Below, one piece after another: positions 33,374 through 45,357 of a DNA stretch of 64,000 nucleotides. Origin of the DNA: Piromyces finnis (lineage: Eukaryota; Neocallimastigomycota; Neocallimastigomycetes; Neocallimastigales; Neocallimastigaceae). Under the pieces are notes generated by a model. It had not been told where the DNA came from. It made no database searches and worked only from the letters and a program-made list of their open reading frames with translations. The stretch spans positions 434,001 through 498,000 of the forward strand of contig MCFH01000010.1 in NCBI GenBank assembly GCA_002104945.1. The letters are read 5' to 3'. Both the position numbers and the translations under genes were made by a program. The number at the start of each line of letters is the position of its first letter. The first letter of the stretch is position 1.

Positions 33374-33646
33374 TTACTATTTAATTTATTATTAAAATTA
33401 AGTTAATATTTCTCATTCTTTCTTTTTATATATATTTGTATAATTATTTAAAAGTTTCTTTGATATTTACTTTAGATCTGGCTCTCATCTTTCTTCTTTT
33501 ACGCTTTAATCTTCTCTGTCTCTTCTTTCTCCACTATTTTATTATAATTATAAATTTAACGATTAGTCATCATTCTTTCATCCCTTCTACTTTATAATTA
33601 TTTCATATAAATATATTCTTTATTCCTTATTTACCTTATCTCTCAT
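33374..33646 (-). CDS. RPL41: Ribosomal protein eL41, 25 residues, three exons
   Basis: eL41 is the smallest eukaryotic ribosomal protein, a single Arg/Lys-rich helix near the subunit interface. Minus-strand exons: 33646-33635 (ATG AGA GAT AAG), 33533-33471 (21 codons) and 33376-33374 (the stop codon TAA alone). The product starts MRDKWRKKRQRRLKRKRR and ends KMRARSK, 25 residues, nearly identical to eL41 of other eukaryotes (MRAKWRKKR... is typical; Ala3 is Asp here). Intron 1 (101 bases) has donor GTAAAT and acceptor AAATAG; intron 2 (94 bases) has donor GTAAAT and acceptor AAATAG, placed exactly before the stop codon. If intron 2 were retained, ten extra codons would be read before a stop. 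A further 5' leader intron is possible (TTTATACAG just upstream of the start). Too short for ordinary gene finders. Confidence 0.92.
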
Positions 33647-34597
33647 TTTAATAAATGAAAAACTGTATAAAGTAAAAAAATATTTTTGAAAAGAAAACTA
33701 TATATATTTATATTTTTTCATAATTATAAACTGCTTACTACTCTAATATATATTAAATTAATTAAATTTTATTGTATACAATATATTAAATTATATTAGG
33801 TAGAATATAGTTTTAAAATTTTATATTATATCTTTTATCTTAAAAGATGATTTGTATTATATTTAGTTTGTTGAGATATGATTGGTCTTTAAAAATCTCT
33901 ATTAATTATTTTTTATTTTTTTTTAAAAATATTTAAAAGGTTAAATTTTATTTATTACTGAAAAATATTGAAATATAATTGGTTTTAATATAAATAATTG
34001 TATACAATGTACATTAAATAATATGTTAACTGTAAATAATAAGCAATGGTTTATTAATCTAACTAGATTAATGTATTTAAAAAAAAAAGATTAAAGAAAT
34101 AATAGAATATAGAATAATATTAATAATATTATATAATTAACAATAAAAGAAAAAAAGTAATTATATTTTAGAAAAATGGAAGCTTTTTTAATTCCGAAGT
34201 TAAAATTTTTTCTTGGTAATTAATTTTCAAATTGTTTAAAAAAAAAAAAGGCCTATTTGATATTATTAATAATAATAGAATTTTAATAATCAATATGAAA
34301 AATAAAATAATAATTATTGTTTTTTTTATTACTAGCACCTAGTATTTTTTTTAATATTATTTAGTTATTCTATTATATTATATGATATATAAAAAAAGGT
34401 ATATGAACTTTTGGCTCATTCTGAAAGAATAAAAAAAAAATTTTATTAATATATAGATTAATATATTAAAATTTTCTTAATACAGAAATTGTTCCATCTT
34501 CTTTTTGTAGATACATTAAATTAATTGATACATTTTAATAATGTAATATATCTAAAAAAAAATTAACTAAAATCATTGTAAAAATATAAATTTTTTT

Positions 34598-34628
34598 TTT
34601 ACATAACACTTTAATTTTGTTATGTAAA
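34598..34628. repeat. 11-bp perfect inverted repeat with 9-base loop
   Basis: Arms TTTACATAACA (34598-34608) and TGTTATGTAAA (34618-34628) are exact reverse complements. Confidence 0.75.
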
Positions 34629-37600
34629 TGAGTTGGTACTATGGAATTAGAATATTAATTACTTTTAATGCAACTTAAAAAGACTATTATAAAATAATGA
34701 AATATTTTTAAATTTTATCCAAAAGATTCCATATCTCGTATAACCCATATTCATTCATATTGATTTTTAGTAAATTATTCTCTTTTATTTGATAAATAAT
34801 AGAGAATGATGAATTCAATAATTGAATCTTTGTTAAAAATATTATAATATTTTATAAAGCATTAAGTCCAAAAATAATAAAATAAATGCTTTTTTTGTAC
34901 TTTTATATTAATTAAAATATAAATAAATGTGATTGCTTTTCTAGATTAACACATCATGTCTATTTAATATTATTTAATTATTTTTAAATTTAAAATTTAA
35001 TATTAAACTAGATGCATTAATTTTACTTCTAAAAATCAAAAAGGTTTGATTATATTTATTAAATATTTTATATTTTTTTCAAACAAGCATATTTTCTTAT
35101 AAGTAAATGCAAATTATTTATATTTTTAGTGTATTTTTTGGAGATAATATTAAAACACTTTGATTAAATTAAATATTACTTCTAAGGAATAATGTCTTCA
35201 AAGATTCATATTAAGACATGAATAATTATATTAATAAATAATACTTTTACTATTGTGTTTTTCTTTTTTTTTCAAGTAATATATATTTAAATGATTATCT
35301 AAATATAATATTTTAAAATTTTTTCCAAATTTATTATTTCTTATAGCTTTAAAAGATAATTAAAGTTATTATATCTATTTTTTTTTATGAATAAATTAGA
35401 TATAAACATGGCTTTAACCTTATAAGGTTTATTATAATTATTATTAAGAATTTGTTTATAGAATAAATCAGGTTTTTGTCCTAATTAGAGTTTTTTTTTA
35501 TTATTAAATATAAAAAAATTGACATGGTGGAATATACATAATATTTAAAACTTTCATAAGAGAGTATATTAAAACAAACAATTTTAAATACTATTTTTTA
35601 TAAGAAGAAAAAATGTTTATATAGGAAAAGAACACAAAAGTATAATAATCCTTATTTAAATATATATGTTAAATTGAAAATAGTTATTATGATATGTTCT
35701 AAAACATAAAAAATAAACGCTATTTAATATGATAAAAATTGTAAATTGTTAATAATTTTCTATTTATATTATTAAACTATCAAATGTTTAATGATGATCA
35801 TAAATTTTGAGTTTTAAATATTTACTAGAAAAAAGAAAAAACATATGGATACACTTGAGTATAAAACTAAACTATTATAATTCCCTTTTTTAAAAAAAGA
35901 AAAAAAATAAAAGGAATAAACAATAATTTAATTTAAATACTACTCAGTAATTTATATTATTTTTTTATTCTAGAAATATACAAAGGTATTAAAGGTATTA
36001 TTATCTAAAAAGAAAAATATTCAAATATTCATTTAAGAAAAAAAAAAATTCTTAATCCTTACTAGTAGTATTATTCACAAAAAATTTATTTTTTTAATAT
36101 TTAAATTTTGATTTTTATTAAAATTGTCTCTCATACTTATCGATGCTTATTCTTAAATTTTCCCCTACAAAATAATTGTGATAAAATTATTAATTAATCA
36201 ATGAGTAAGAATAGAATCAATTATAGTAACCAACGGCATACATACTAAAAAAAACTCCTTTTTTTTTTTTTTACTTGTTAAGCTAAATAAAAATTGTACA
36301 ACTTAATTTTCCTTATTTATCCATATTGATATATTCTTCTCATGGTAACACAATAATTAATATAAAAATGAATAATAAATAATATATATATGAAAAGGAT
36401 TAAAATAAAATGTTTCAGATTCACTCATAAAAAATTATTAATTTGTTTACTTTTTAACTATTAGAAATTTTTATATAGAGTAATATTAATGGTCAGACTA
36501 GTTGGGAAGAATAGGATAGACCTTAGTATTAATATAGGTTAATAAATTATTAGCATTATATAAAAAATAACTCTAATATTAAAAATATAACAAGAATATT
36601 TTTGATTACATTTAGTAGGCTTTATAAATATTACTGAAATTAATTGTTATTATTAAAAGCTTGTGCGTACACCCTTTTTTTTATTTTATTTAAAAGAATT
36701 AACTTTTGAATAAATCATATTATTTAATTTCTAAAAAATATAATATATATGATATTTGATTATAAACTACATGACTGCTATTTCATTAAGAATTTAGCCG
36801 CTTTAAAAGAGTCATAACAATAACATAATAGCATTGATATATGCCTATTAAAATATATGCATTATATCTATTAGTTTTAATAGAATGTATACATTAATTT
36901 ATAATTAAATGTATTACATACAGTTCAATGAATGTTTAATCTTTTATTTTTAATATTAAAATCTTAACTTTTTTTTTAATTATTATTTTTTTTTTAATTA
37001 GAGTAAATGACTAAAATACAGTCATATTTAATTTAAAAAAAAAATAAATAGAATTATTGATTTATTTAATTAAAATGATAATTAACACTCTTTTATCTTT
37101 TTTTTTTTTTTTGGTTATTTCCATTGGTTTAGGAAAAGAATTTTAACTAATAAGGAAAATATCTTTTTTTTTTAAAAAAAAAAAAACATATATTAATATA
37201 ATTAATGATTCATATTAATAATGATTGTGATAATGGGCGTATAAAAAAAAGTTTATTACTAATTTATTATTTTTTTTAACATTTAATATAGATACTCATT
37301 ATGGTGTTATTAGATAAATCTACTATTTAGTATCTTATTTAAAATTCCACTTTTAAATATTTAAAACTTTATATTTCTTATAACAATCTTTTTTTTTTTT
37401 TAAAAAAATATAAATTTCAAAATAAATATTTTTTTAATATTATTTGCCTATGATTAATAAATGATCAATATTTTGACTATACTAAGAAATTTAATTAAAG
37501 TATCATCATTTTATTAAACATTAAGTAATAATAACAATAATAATTTTAATTATAAAATTTAATAGTATAACACATAGTTATTTGATATAAAATATGAACT

Positions 37601-39275
37601 ATAAATCTTAATTATTATAAATTGATAAACTTTTATAAATTGATATACTACATAATTCTTAGATTGAGTTATGGTGTATATTTAAATTGTGATCATCACG
37701 AGAAATTCATGTACATAAATAAATGTTATTTCCTATTTTATAAATATTTTTAGATTTATTTTATAGAACTAAATTGGATTTTATATTAATTATTCTTAAA
37801 TATATTATATATATATTATGAAAATTATGAGTTATTGAAAAGTATATTCTTTTATTATAGCATTAATAAAGCCTTTGAAAATAAAATTGTAATGAACCAA
37901 GTTATATAATATTTTATTTTACATTTTTGTATCATAAAGTTTAAATTTGACAAAATAATATAAATTAATCTATGGAAATAAGTAATTTGAAAATTATACA
38001 CATTATAATATAATATTGGAAAGAGATAGCATAAATAATCTTATTCTATGATTATAATAAATATTTTTTTTGCCTTTAATGATTATTATCCCTTTTCCTC
38101 CTCCTTTCATTTATTCCTAACTTCTTCCACTAAGATTTTCCTAATTGTATATAAAAGGAATGTTTTTTTTCTCTCCAACCATTTTAATTTATAGTAACTA
38201 TCAAATCACCTTTAATAAATCTTAATTTAGTACTACGTTAACTTAATTTGTTTATTTATTAACCTATTTTATTCATTTATAAATTAATTTTTTGTAACAT
38301 ACTATCCATTCATTTTAAAATTATGATGTTAAAAAAAGATACAAATTTAATTTGCTATTCTCCCCTACACTCCTCGTCATCATTATTAATTTCAAAATTA
38401 ATTGAATAGTAAACCTTATTTTATAGATAAATTAAAAATGAACTTTATTTATTATTATTATTTTATATTATAGTTTTTAATAAATTAAATTAATTTATAT
38501 TTCTTTCAATAAAAACAAAAAAAGATTGACAATTTGTAAAAGAATTTATATATATAATATATAATGATAGTATGCGGTTATTTTTTATATTATTTAATTT
38601 AAATTATGATATCATGTAAAAATATATTTTGTATATATTATAATTAATTAGAAATATATTATATTAAGAAACACATTTAATTAAATCTTGGAATTTACAA
38701 TTAATGAAAATATTGTTAATGATGAATAATAATTACATATTTTTTTATCATTCCTATATATTTACTATATATTTGTATTATATATATTTTTAATATAAAA
38801 ATTTTATATGTACAAAAAAAAAAAAAAAACATGGTATAAATATTAATTAAAATTTTATATTAATTTAATTATCACCATCTTTAATCTTTATTACAACAAT
38901 GATAGAAAGTATTTTTGTTGATTTAATACTATTTTAACATTTTACTAGGAATAATTAAAAAGAAAAAATGAAGAGAATGTTTTTTTTTAATAAGCCATAA
39001 TTCAGAAAAGTAAATAAATAAATAAAAAAAAAAGAGAAATTATATACCCAAAGGTTTAGACTATCTTATTATTGCTTAATTTATAATTTATAGTAACCAT
39101 TCAAAATAAAAATCGTATTATCATAGATTAAAAAAAAACTTTAATTCTTATGAAACTCTTATTATTATTATTATAATTATTATTACCTCCATTCAACTAG
39201 TTTTGTTAAATAGTAATAAAATTTAAAGCTAAAGGCTATTAATACTTTAACTTTTTCATTAGTATTAAAGTTTGA

Positions 39276-39297
39276 TTGATGTTTTATTGATGTTTTA
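39276..39297. repeat. Perfect 11-bp tandem duplication
   Basis: TTGATGTTTTA occurs twice in direct tandem. A 14-base direct repeat TTTAACTTTTTCAT also occurs at 39246-39259 and 39294-39307, overlapping this duplication. Confidence 0.8.
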
Positions 39298-39487
39298 ACT
39301 TTTTCATCCATCCAGCTAATAAAAATTCAAATACAATAGTAATATAAATTAATAATTTGATATCATAATAATAAAAAATTTAATATAGTTGTTTGTATTT
39401 TTAATATATTTGTGATCTATTTAATTAATAAATAAGAAAAATTATTAATTTTTTTACCAGTTAATAAACCTCTTTTTAATAACCAAA

Positions 39488-39616
39488 ATGAATGGTAGTG
39501 ATTTAACTGAAGGGAACACTTTTTCTTTTTTTTTGATTTTATCGATCATAGCTATGACACTACCACCATTACCATCATCATTACTACAAAAAGAAGGGGG
39601 AGAAATATTCTCTTAA
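39488..39616 (+). CDS. Possible 42-residue membrane peptide
   Basis: An open frame of 42 codons starts MNGSDLTEGNTFSFF and contains a hydrophobic segment of about 20 residues (TFSFFLILSIIAMTLPPLP) followed by a polar tail. Its G+C content, roughly 35% by hand count, is about twice that of the surrounding desert. It begins in an AACCAAAATG context and is preceded 29 bases upstream by a splice-acceptor-like tttttaccag, as if a 5' leader intron ended there. I do not recognise the family. Frames of 42 codons arise by chance in such DNA, so composition and context are the only support. Confidence 0.35.
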   Translation: MNGSDLTEGNTFSFFLILSIIAMTLPPLPSSLLQKEGGEIFS

Positions 39617-42161
39617 TCTTACATTTTAATTAAAAAATTTTCATATCATCCTATTTTTCATAAAATGTTTTTAGATAAAAATATTAAAACTTTATTAAAT
39701 ATAACAATTTAAACTTTAAAAGGTAAACTTTAATAAATAATAATGTACATTTATCTTTTGCTATTTATTTTGAAAACAAACTATTTATTTTGAAAGAGTA
39801 GACTTTCAAGTAATGATAAACATACTAATTAAAAGAGTAAAGTAATAAAAATAATAATACTAACAATAATACTAATATTCATAATATTAATTCATTTCGA
39901 TAATTCTATTGTATCAATGAATAATTTTTATATATATAATAATAATTTAATTTTTTACACTGATTGAAAATTAATACATCCTATTTTCATTTTCATTATT
40001 ATTATCATTCAATTTGATTTACATTTATTGTAATACCTCTTTTTTTAATTCTAGATTATTGATCTATTGCTTTTCTATTTTAAATAAATATTTATTATAA
40101 AAAATGATAATATTCATAAAAATGAATATTTAATAAATTTATGAAAAACAAGAAACCTTCTGCTAACACTACTTTGTTTTAGGCTTCTTTTCTCCTTTCC
40201 CTATTTTTAATTTTTAATGCCTATTTTAGTCAAGCCATTCCTAAAATCAAACTTTTTAAGAACTTTTTTCATTTAAATCTATTAAATATTCAAAATATAT
40301 ATACAAATTATAATATATTGATTCTCAGTTTATTTATATTAGATTTGATTTTTAATATATTATACTTTTATAGGATAATAGTTGATTTTGATAATAGAAT
40401 TTTAAATCATAATAATATATGCTATCAATAGAATCATTATATATGTAAATTTAAATTTAATATATATAATTATAATTATTTTTTAAAGGTCAAAACGAAC
40501 CCTTTATTAATAATATATTATTATTATATTATTTTACAAAATTCAATACCATAATATCAAATTAATGTATTGGTTATTTAATTGACATTTAAAAAAATCT
40601 GATTTTAGTTTGTCAATTTTAAATAACTAGTTAATGATTATGATAATATATTATAAATAGTATTAACATATATATTAATAATGTATTATTTTAATATTTT
40701 ATCATATATTAATGATTCATTATTAAATAAACTTTTTTTAGTAATAAATAAATTTATGAAAACAAGAATTTCTTAATTTGTAATTCTATTTCTACAATAA
40801 TAATAAGTAAATTATATTAAAATTAATATATTATTGTGTATAATTCATTTGAAATTTATTATAATTACCGTATAATATATAATAACATAGAGTCAAATAG
40901 TAAAATTATATATTATAAATACATTTAACGATTAAATTTATTATATGTATTAATGTATTACTATCAATTAAAATAAATGTAAATTTTAATTTAACCTACT
41001 CATAATAATAAAAAAAAAATATTAATTATTAGCAAGGATAGTTTAATTATAGTACAAACAAACACTTTTGAAGAAAGGGTTGTTACTTATATTCATAGCA
41101 ATTCAAAAAAAAAAAAAACATTTAATGGTAAATAAAATAAACTATACTAATATTAACTAATACTTTCATAGATTTATTATAGTAATAATATAAAGTAAAA
41201 TTAAGCTCTCTTTATATTCTAAGAAATAAACAGTATATAAATATTGTAAATAATTAATATTATAAATAATAGATTATTCATTCCTTATTCATAAAAAGTA
41301 TATAAGATTTTTAATAATTAAAAAAAATAATAATTAAAATTTAGTATTATAATTAAATTAATTGGATTAAATATAATATATATTATCATTATATTATTCA
41401 ATTATATTTAAAAAATTTTTTTTTTTTGTTTCTTTTTTATCCTATTACTTTTTTTTTTTTTAATATTTAATATTTACAAAAAAAAACTATTTATATATAA
41501 ACTTTTCTCTTTTTTTTTTAATCTTTTTTTTTTAAAAAAATTTAAAAAAAAAATAATTTTAAAGTATATTATATAATATACGAAATTATAGTTTTAAAAT
41601 TTATTTTAAAATAAAAACTAAAAATAAAAATATATATATAATAGTTGTTTTAAAATAAATTAAAGGGAAAGTGTAAAAGTAAATATTACATTCCAAAATA
41701 TAGATATCCAAAAACAAAAAGCGCAAAACAAAAACACAAAACAAATACAATTATTGAAGTAATTGTATATATATTTAAAAGTCGTTTAAAAGTCGTTGTA
41801 ATCAATAAAAATTATTAAAGGGAATCTTTTGTTTTTTCTTAAATATTGTAAATTGTATGTAAGAGAAAAAAAAAATTAACAACTAAATATCTAAAATAAA
41901 AAAATATATAATATTAACAAAGATTTTATAGTAAACAATAAAATAAAATTTAAATAAGACATATATTAATATATATAGAATACTAATACTTTTTTTATTA
42001 TTTTTTATATTTATAAAGGATTTTATTTATTTTAAATTATTTATATTATTTATAAAATATTCAAAAAAGAATAAAATTTTTAGATATCTTTTTAGTTAAT
42101 TTATTTTTAAAAAAAAACAATTTCAGTTTTAATTATAAACAATAATAATAAATAAATAAAA

Positions 42162-43271
42162 ATGGATCCAAGAGGAGTTTACTCAAACTACAATGCCTCA
42201 AATAATATAAGAGAAAGAGGTGATAGAAGAAATGATCGTGAAAGAAGAGGACCAAGAGACAGAAGTCCAAATGGCAGACGTATTCCAAATAGCCCAGGTT
42301 CATATAGAAGAGATGACCCAAGAAGTGAAAATTATAGAGGAAACAGAAGAGATATGGACAACTCACAAATGCAACAAGTACACATTAAAGAAAATTCTTA
42401 TAATAAACAATACAATAATAATAGTTCATCTTTAAATAACAGTAGCTCAAATCTTATTCAATCACCATTCCAAAATCCATATAAAATTGACTCTAATTCT
42501 AATAAAACTACTAATATTAATGACCCAAGTAAGGACAGATTAGAAACATATGCTAAATTAAAGAAAATATCACCAGTTAAGTTCTATATTTCAGTTATTA
42601 TAGCTGTAATTTTAACTGCAACATTAGCTATCATTGGCATCATTGTTATTAAAAATAATGGTTTAACTGCTAGTAATTTAAGAGATGTTACTGTTGGTGT
42701 TGCTCAAGGTTATCTCTTTTACTGTGGTTTTATGTTGTTAGCTATTGGAACAGGTGTATTAGCTTTCATTCGTAAATGGAATAATTTATTAGTAACCTAC
42801 TGTTCATTCTTATTTGTTTCATGTCTTTACATTTGCTACTTCATTTCTGATTTAGCTAATGTTAAGACAAATTGTGTTGAAGTTATGAACACTCGTTGGA
42901 AGGAAGACTTCAACAGTTCAGTTAAAGCTAGTATTGAAAATCAATTTAGTTGTTGTGGTTATTACAATGAAGATGATGATCCAGTCGAAACTGATGATTG
43001 TCAAAAGAGTCAATCCTTTAAGAGAAGTATTATTGGTGGTTATGATGATACAACTCCATACTATTACAATGCTTCTTTACATAAGAGAAAGGTTGCAGAA
43101 GAAAATGGTTGTGCAAAGGCAATTGAAAGCCATGTATCAAGCCATATGACTATGTATATTATTATTTTTAGTATTTTACTTATATTGAATATAGTTGCTG
43201 TTGTAGTAACTATTTTAGATATAAAACAATATGCTGAAATATTAAAAGAACTATCTAATCCATTTGCTTAA
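42162..43271 (+). CDS. Tetraspanin-like four-pass membrane protein
   Basis: A single-exon gene of 369 residues. The N-terminal ~75 residues are Arg/Asp/Gly/Pro-rich (repeated RR, RD and RG pairs), followed by an Asn/Ser-rich linker to about 130. Four hydrophobic segments follow, near residues 141-163, 184-204, 210-230 and 330-352. The loop between segments 3 and 4 is about 100 residues and contains QFSCCGYYN, the CCG signature of the tetraspanin large extracellular loop, plus further cysteines (DDCQKS, NGCAKAIE) that could form the usual disulfides. Tetraspanins organise membrane protein assemblies at the cell surface and endosomes. The long basic/acidic N-terminal tail is unusual, as tetraspanins normally have a short one. 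The start follows aataaataaaaATG. Confidence 0.85.
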   Translation: MDPRGVYSNYNASNNIRERGDRRNDRERRGPRDRSPNGRRIPNSPGSYRRDDPRSENYRGNRRDMDNSQMQQVHIKENSYNKQYNNNSSSLNNSSSNLIQSPFQNPYKIDSNSNKTTNINDPSKDRLETYAKLKKISPVKFYISVIIAVILTATLAIIGIIVIKNNGLTASNLRDVTVGVAQGYLFYCGFMLLAIGTGVLAFIRKWNNLLVTYCSFLFVSCLYICYFISDLANVKTNCVEVMNTRWKEDFNSSVKASIENQFSCCGYYNEDDDPVETDDCQKSQSFKRSIIGGYDDTTPYYYNASLHKRKVAEENGCAKAIESHVSSHMTMYIIIFSILLILNIVAVVVTILDIKQYAEILKELSNPFA

Positions 43272-44074
43272 ATTTATAAATAATATAAATTATTCGAAAG
43301 GGATACTATTTATATAAAAGAAAATATACTAATATATTTTTTACTAAAAATCAATAACATTTTACAATGATAATTTTTTTTTTTATTTTTAACACTATTT
43401 TATTCAAAATAACTATTATAAATAAATATTTATATATTAAAAAAAATGAAAAGAATAATATCATTCATAAAATTTGGAGATTAAGGACTTTATAATTTTT
43501 ATAAAAATAATTTATTTATATAACTTTCGTGAGTTTTACCTATAATATCGAAGAAGGTTATATATCATTTATTATACCATTAAATAAATAAATAAAAAAA
43601 AAAAAAAAAAAAAAGAAAAAAAAATAATAATAAAATAATAATAATAATAATAAAAATAAATAACGAACGAAAAAAAATAAATAAATAAATAATAAAAAAA
43701 ATTTAAAAAAAAATATTAATTTTGGTGTGAAGTTATTTTTGTTCTATTTAATGAATATTAAAAAAAGCCAAAATCTAATTTTTTTTTTTTTTTGGTTTGT
43801 TGTAAATATTAATCAATAAAGTTGATAGTTTTTTTTCTCAAATTCAAAAAAAAAAAGAAAAAAAAGAAAAAAGGAAAAAGAAAAAAAAAATTTAGATTTT
43901 GGAAATATAAAGTTGATTACAGTAAAGTATAAAATACATCAACGTTATTTATTTTGACCAAAATAAAAACTTTTTTTTTTTTTTTTTTTTTTGAAGTTGA
44001 AAAAAAAAAAATTATTGCAATAATAATAATAATAATAATAATAAAATCTATTAATTTTTTTTTCTTCAATAAAC
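43272..44074. other. Intergenic spacer
   Basis: AT-only spacer between two plus-strand genes. It has long A-runs near 43598-43622, a T-run at 43974-43992 and a TAA repeat at 44022-44046 just before the next start. No gene was seen. Confidence 0.65.
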
Positions 44075-44557
44075 ATGGGAAATATTGTATCTAATGCTAA
44101 AGCTAAAAATATAGAAATAAATGTTCCAAGTGAATTACCAAAACCTCCAAAGAACGATACAATTAAATATAAGCCATCAGAATCCTTATTAACTTTATGG
44201 GAGAATATATCACCTGGATTATTATATAGAAATATAAGTTTTTTCGTTGGAAAACCATATCACCTTTTTATCTTTGAAAATAACAATTTTGAAGAATATG
44301 AGAATTTTGAATTAGTCAAAGGCTGTACAAGTTATCATGTATTCAATATATGGGATGGTACTGATGGTATCATTTATGTTTATGAATTAGTCAATGGAAA
44401 ATACGCTGGACAATTAGTAGCTTGCTGTTATGGTAACTTTAAAATATACATCGGTAAAACAATGAAAGAATTAACCAAAGTAGCTGAAACACTGGAATGG
44501 GAAGATGGTGATGACGATATGGAAAGATTATTCAAAGGTGTTTTTGGTGATTTTTAA
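44075..44557 (+). CDS. Unrecognised protein with probable N-myristoylation site
   Basis: A single-exon frame of 160 residues that I cannot assign to a family. It starts MGNIVSNAKA: Gly2 and Ser6 fit the N-myristoylation consensus, suggesting attachment to the cytosolic face of a membrane. There is no signal peptide or membrane segment. The middle is rich in aromatic residues and looks like a compact beta domain (LYRNISFFVGKPYHLFIFE, GIIYVYELVNGKYAGQL). The C-terminus is acidic (EWEDGDDDMERLF). Composition is coding-like (GGT, GGA and AAA codons) and clearly richer in G+C than the flanks. The start follows a TAA repeat and the leader cttcaataaacATG. No neighbour suggests its role. Confidence 0.75.
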   Translation: MGNIVSNAKAKNIEINVPSELPKPPKNDTIKYKPSESLLTLWENISPGLLYRNISFFVGKPYHLFIFENNNFEEYENFELVKGCTSYHVFNIWDGTDGIIYVYELVNGKYAGQLVACCYGNFKIYIGKTMKELTKVAETLEWEDGDDDMERLFKGVFGDF

Positions 44558-44660
44558 ATTAACTGTACTTAGTACTTATAAATATTTAAATAAAAATTAG
44601 TATTGTATTTGTAATCCAAAATAAAAATAATAATACATACATACATATTATATTATATTA

Positions 44661-44725
<65 letters not shown>

Positions 44726-45357
44726 TATTATTATTATTATTTGGTGAAACAAAATTATGCCAATTGTTATTTAGCATAAAAACAATAAAAACAAAAAACT
44801 AATAATTATATATGTACAACAAAATGGATGTAAAAATTTTTATTCTTTGACATTTTTTTCTAGGTGATGATTTTTTAATTAATAAATTTTATAGGATAAA
44901 ATTATTATAAATTGGTAGAATATTTCTATAATTAAGAAAAAAAAAATTAATTAAAATCTATTTTAAAATTAAAAACAAAAAAAAATTAAAAAGTTTTTAC
45001 GCTAATTATATTATATATATATAAAAAAAAAAAATGTCAATTAGAAACATATAAAAAAAAAAAGAAGAAATAAAGAAAATAAAATTTCTTGATGTTATAA
45101 ATTAGAAATAATAATGTTTTATATCTGGATTTATTTAAAATAGAAAATATATATAAAAAAAAAAGTCAATTTTTTATAATTTCATTTTTATAATAATATT
45201 AAGCTAAACTAAAAAAATAAAATAAAAATCACATAATTCCTTCTTTTAATAAAATAATGTACTTATTTTAAAAATTACTATTAAAATAAAATAATAAATA
45301 AACAAAAAAGATAACCATATAAATCTATAGTTATATAAAGAATAATTCTATATAATA
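44558..45357. other. Intergenic spacer with ATT array
   Basis: Spacer between two plus-strand genes, containing the ATT array at 44660-44742 and many A-runs further right. No coding or RNA gene was recognised. Confidence 0.65.
44660..44742. repeat. (ATT)n microsatellite
   Basis: About 25 ATT triplets, with TATAT interruptions at both ends, in the 3' flank of the 160-residue gene. Confidence 0.95.

Larger units (their letters stand above)
33647..42161. other. Gene desert, right part (8.5 kb)
   Basis: Very AT-rich, with stops in all frames every few codons. Islands of higher GC occur at about 36480-36560, 38090-38170, 38340-38400, 39180-39620 and 40140-40290. Only the short frame at 39488-39616 was listed as a possible gene. 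Perfect inverted repeats occur at 34598-34628 and 35416-35429. A TATATAAAAGG element at 38148-38158 has no recognisable gene directly downstream. Upstream control elements of the tetraspanin gene presumably lie in the last kilobase. Confidence 0.5.

Noticed and set aside
36484-36530. GC-raised patch with ATTAATGGTC...GACC...ATTAAT symmetry, considered as a tRNA or small RNA
   Set aside because: No TTCGA-type T-loop, no acceptor stem and no open frame beyond 21 codons.
38148-38158. TATATAAAAGG TATA-box-like element
   Set aside because: A good match in form, but no coding exon follows within about 1.3 kb and such strings are expected in AT-rich DNA.
39183-39311. 42-codon minus-strand frame starting MDEKVKTSIKHQ
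   Set aside because: Spans an 11-bp tandem duplication and has AT-biased codons; frames of this length are expected by chance in this composition.
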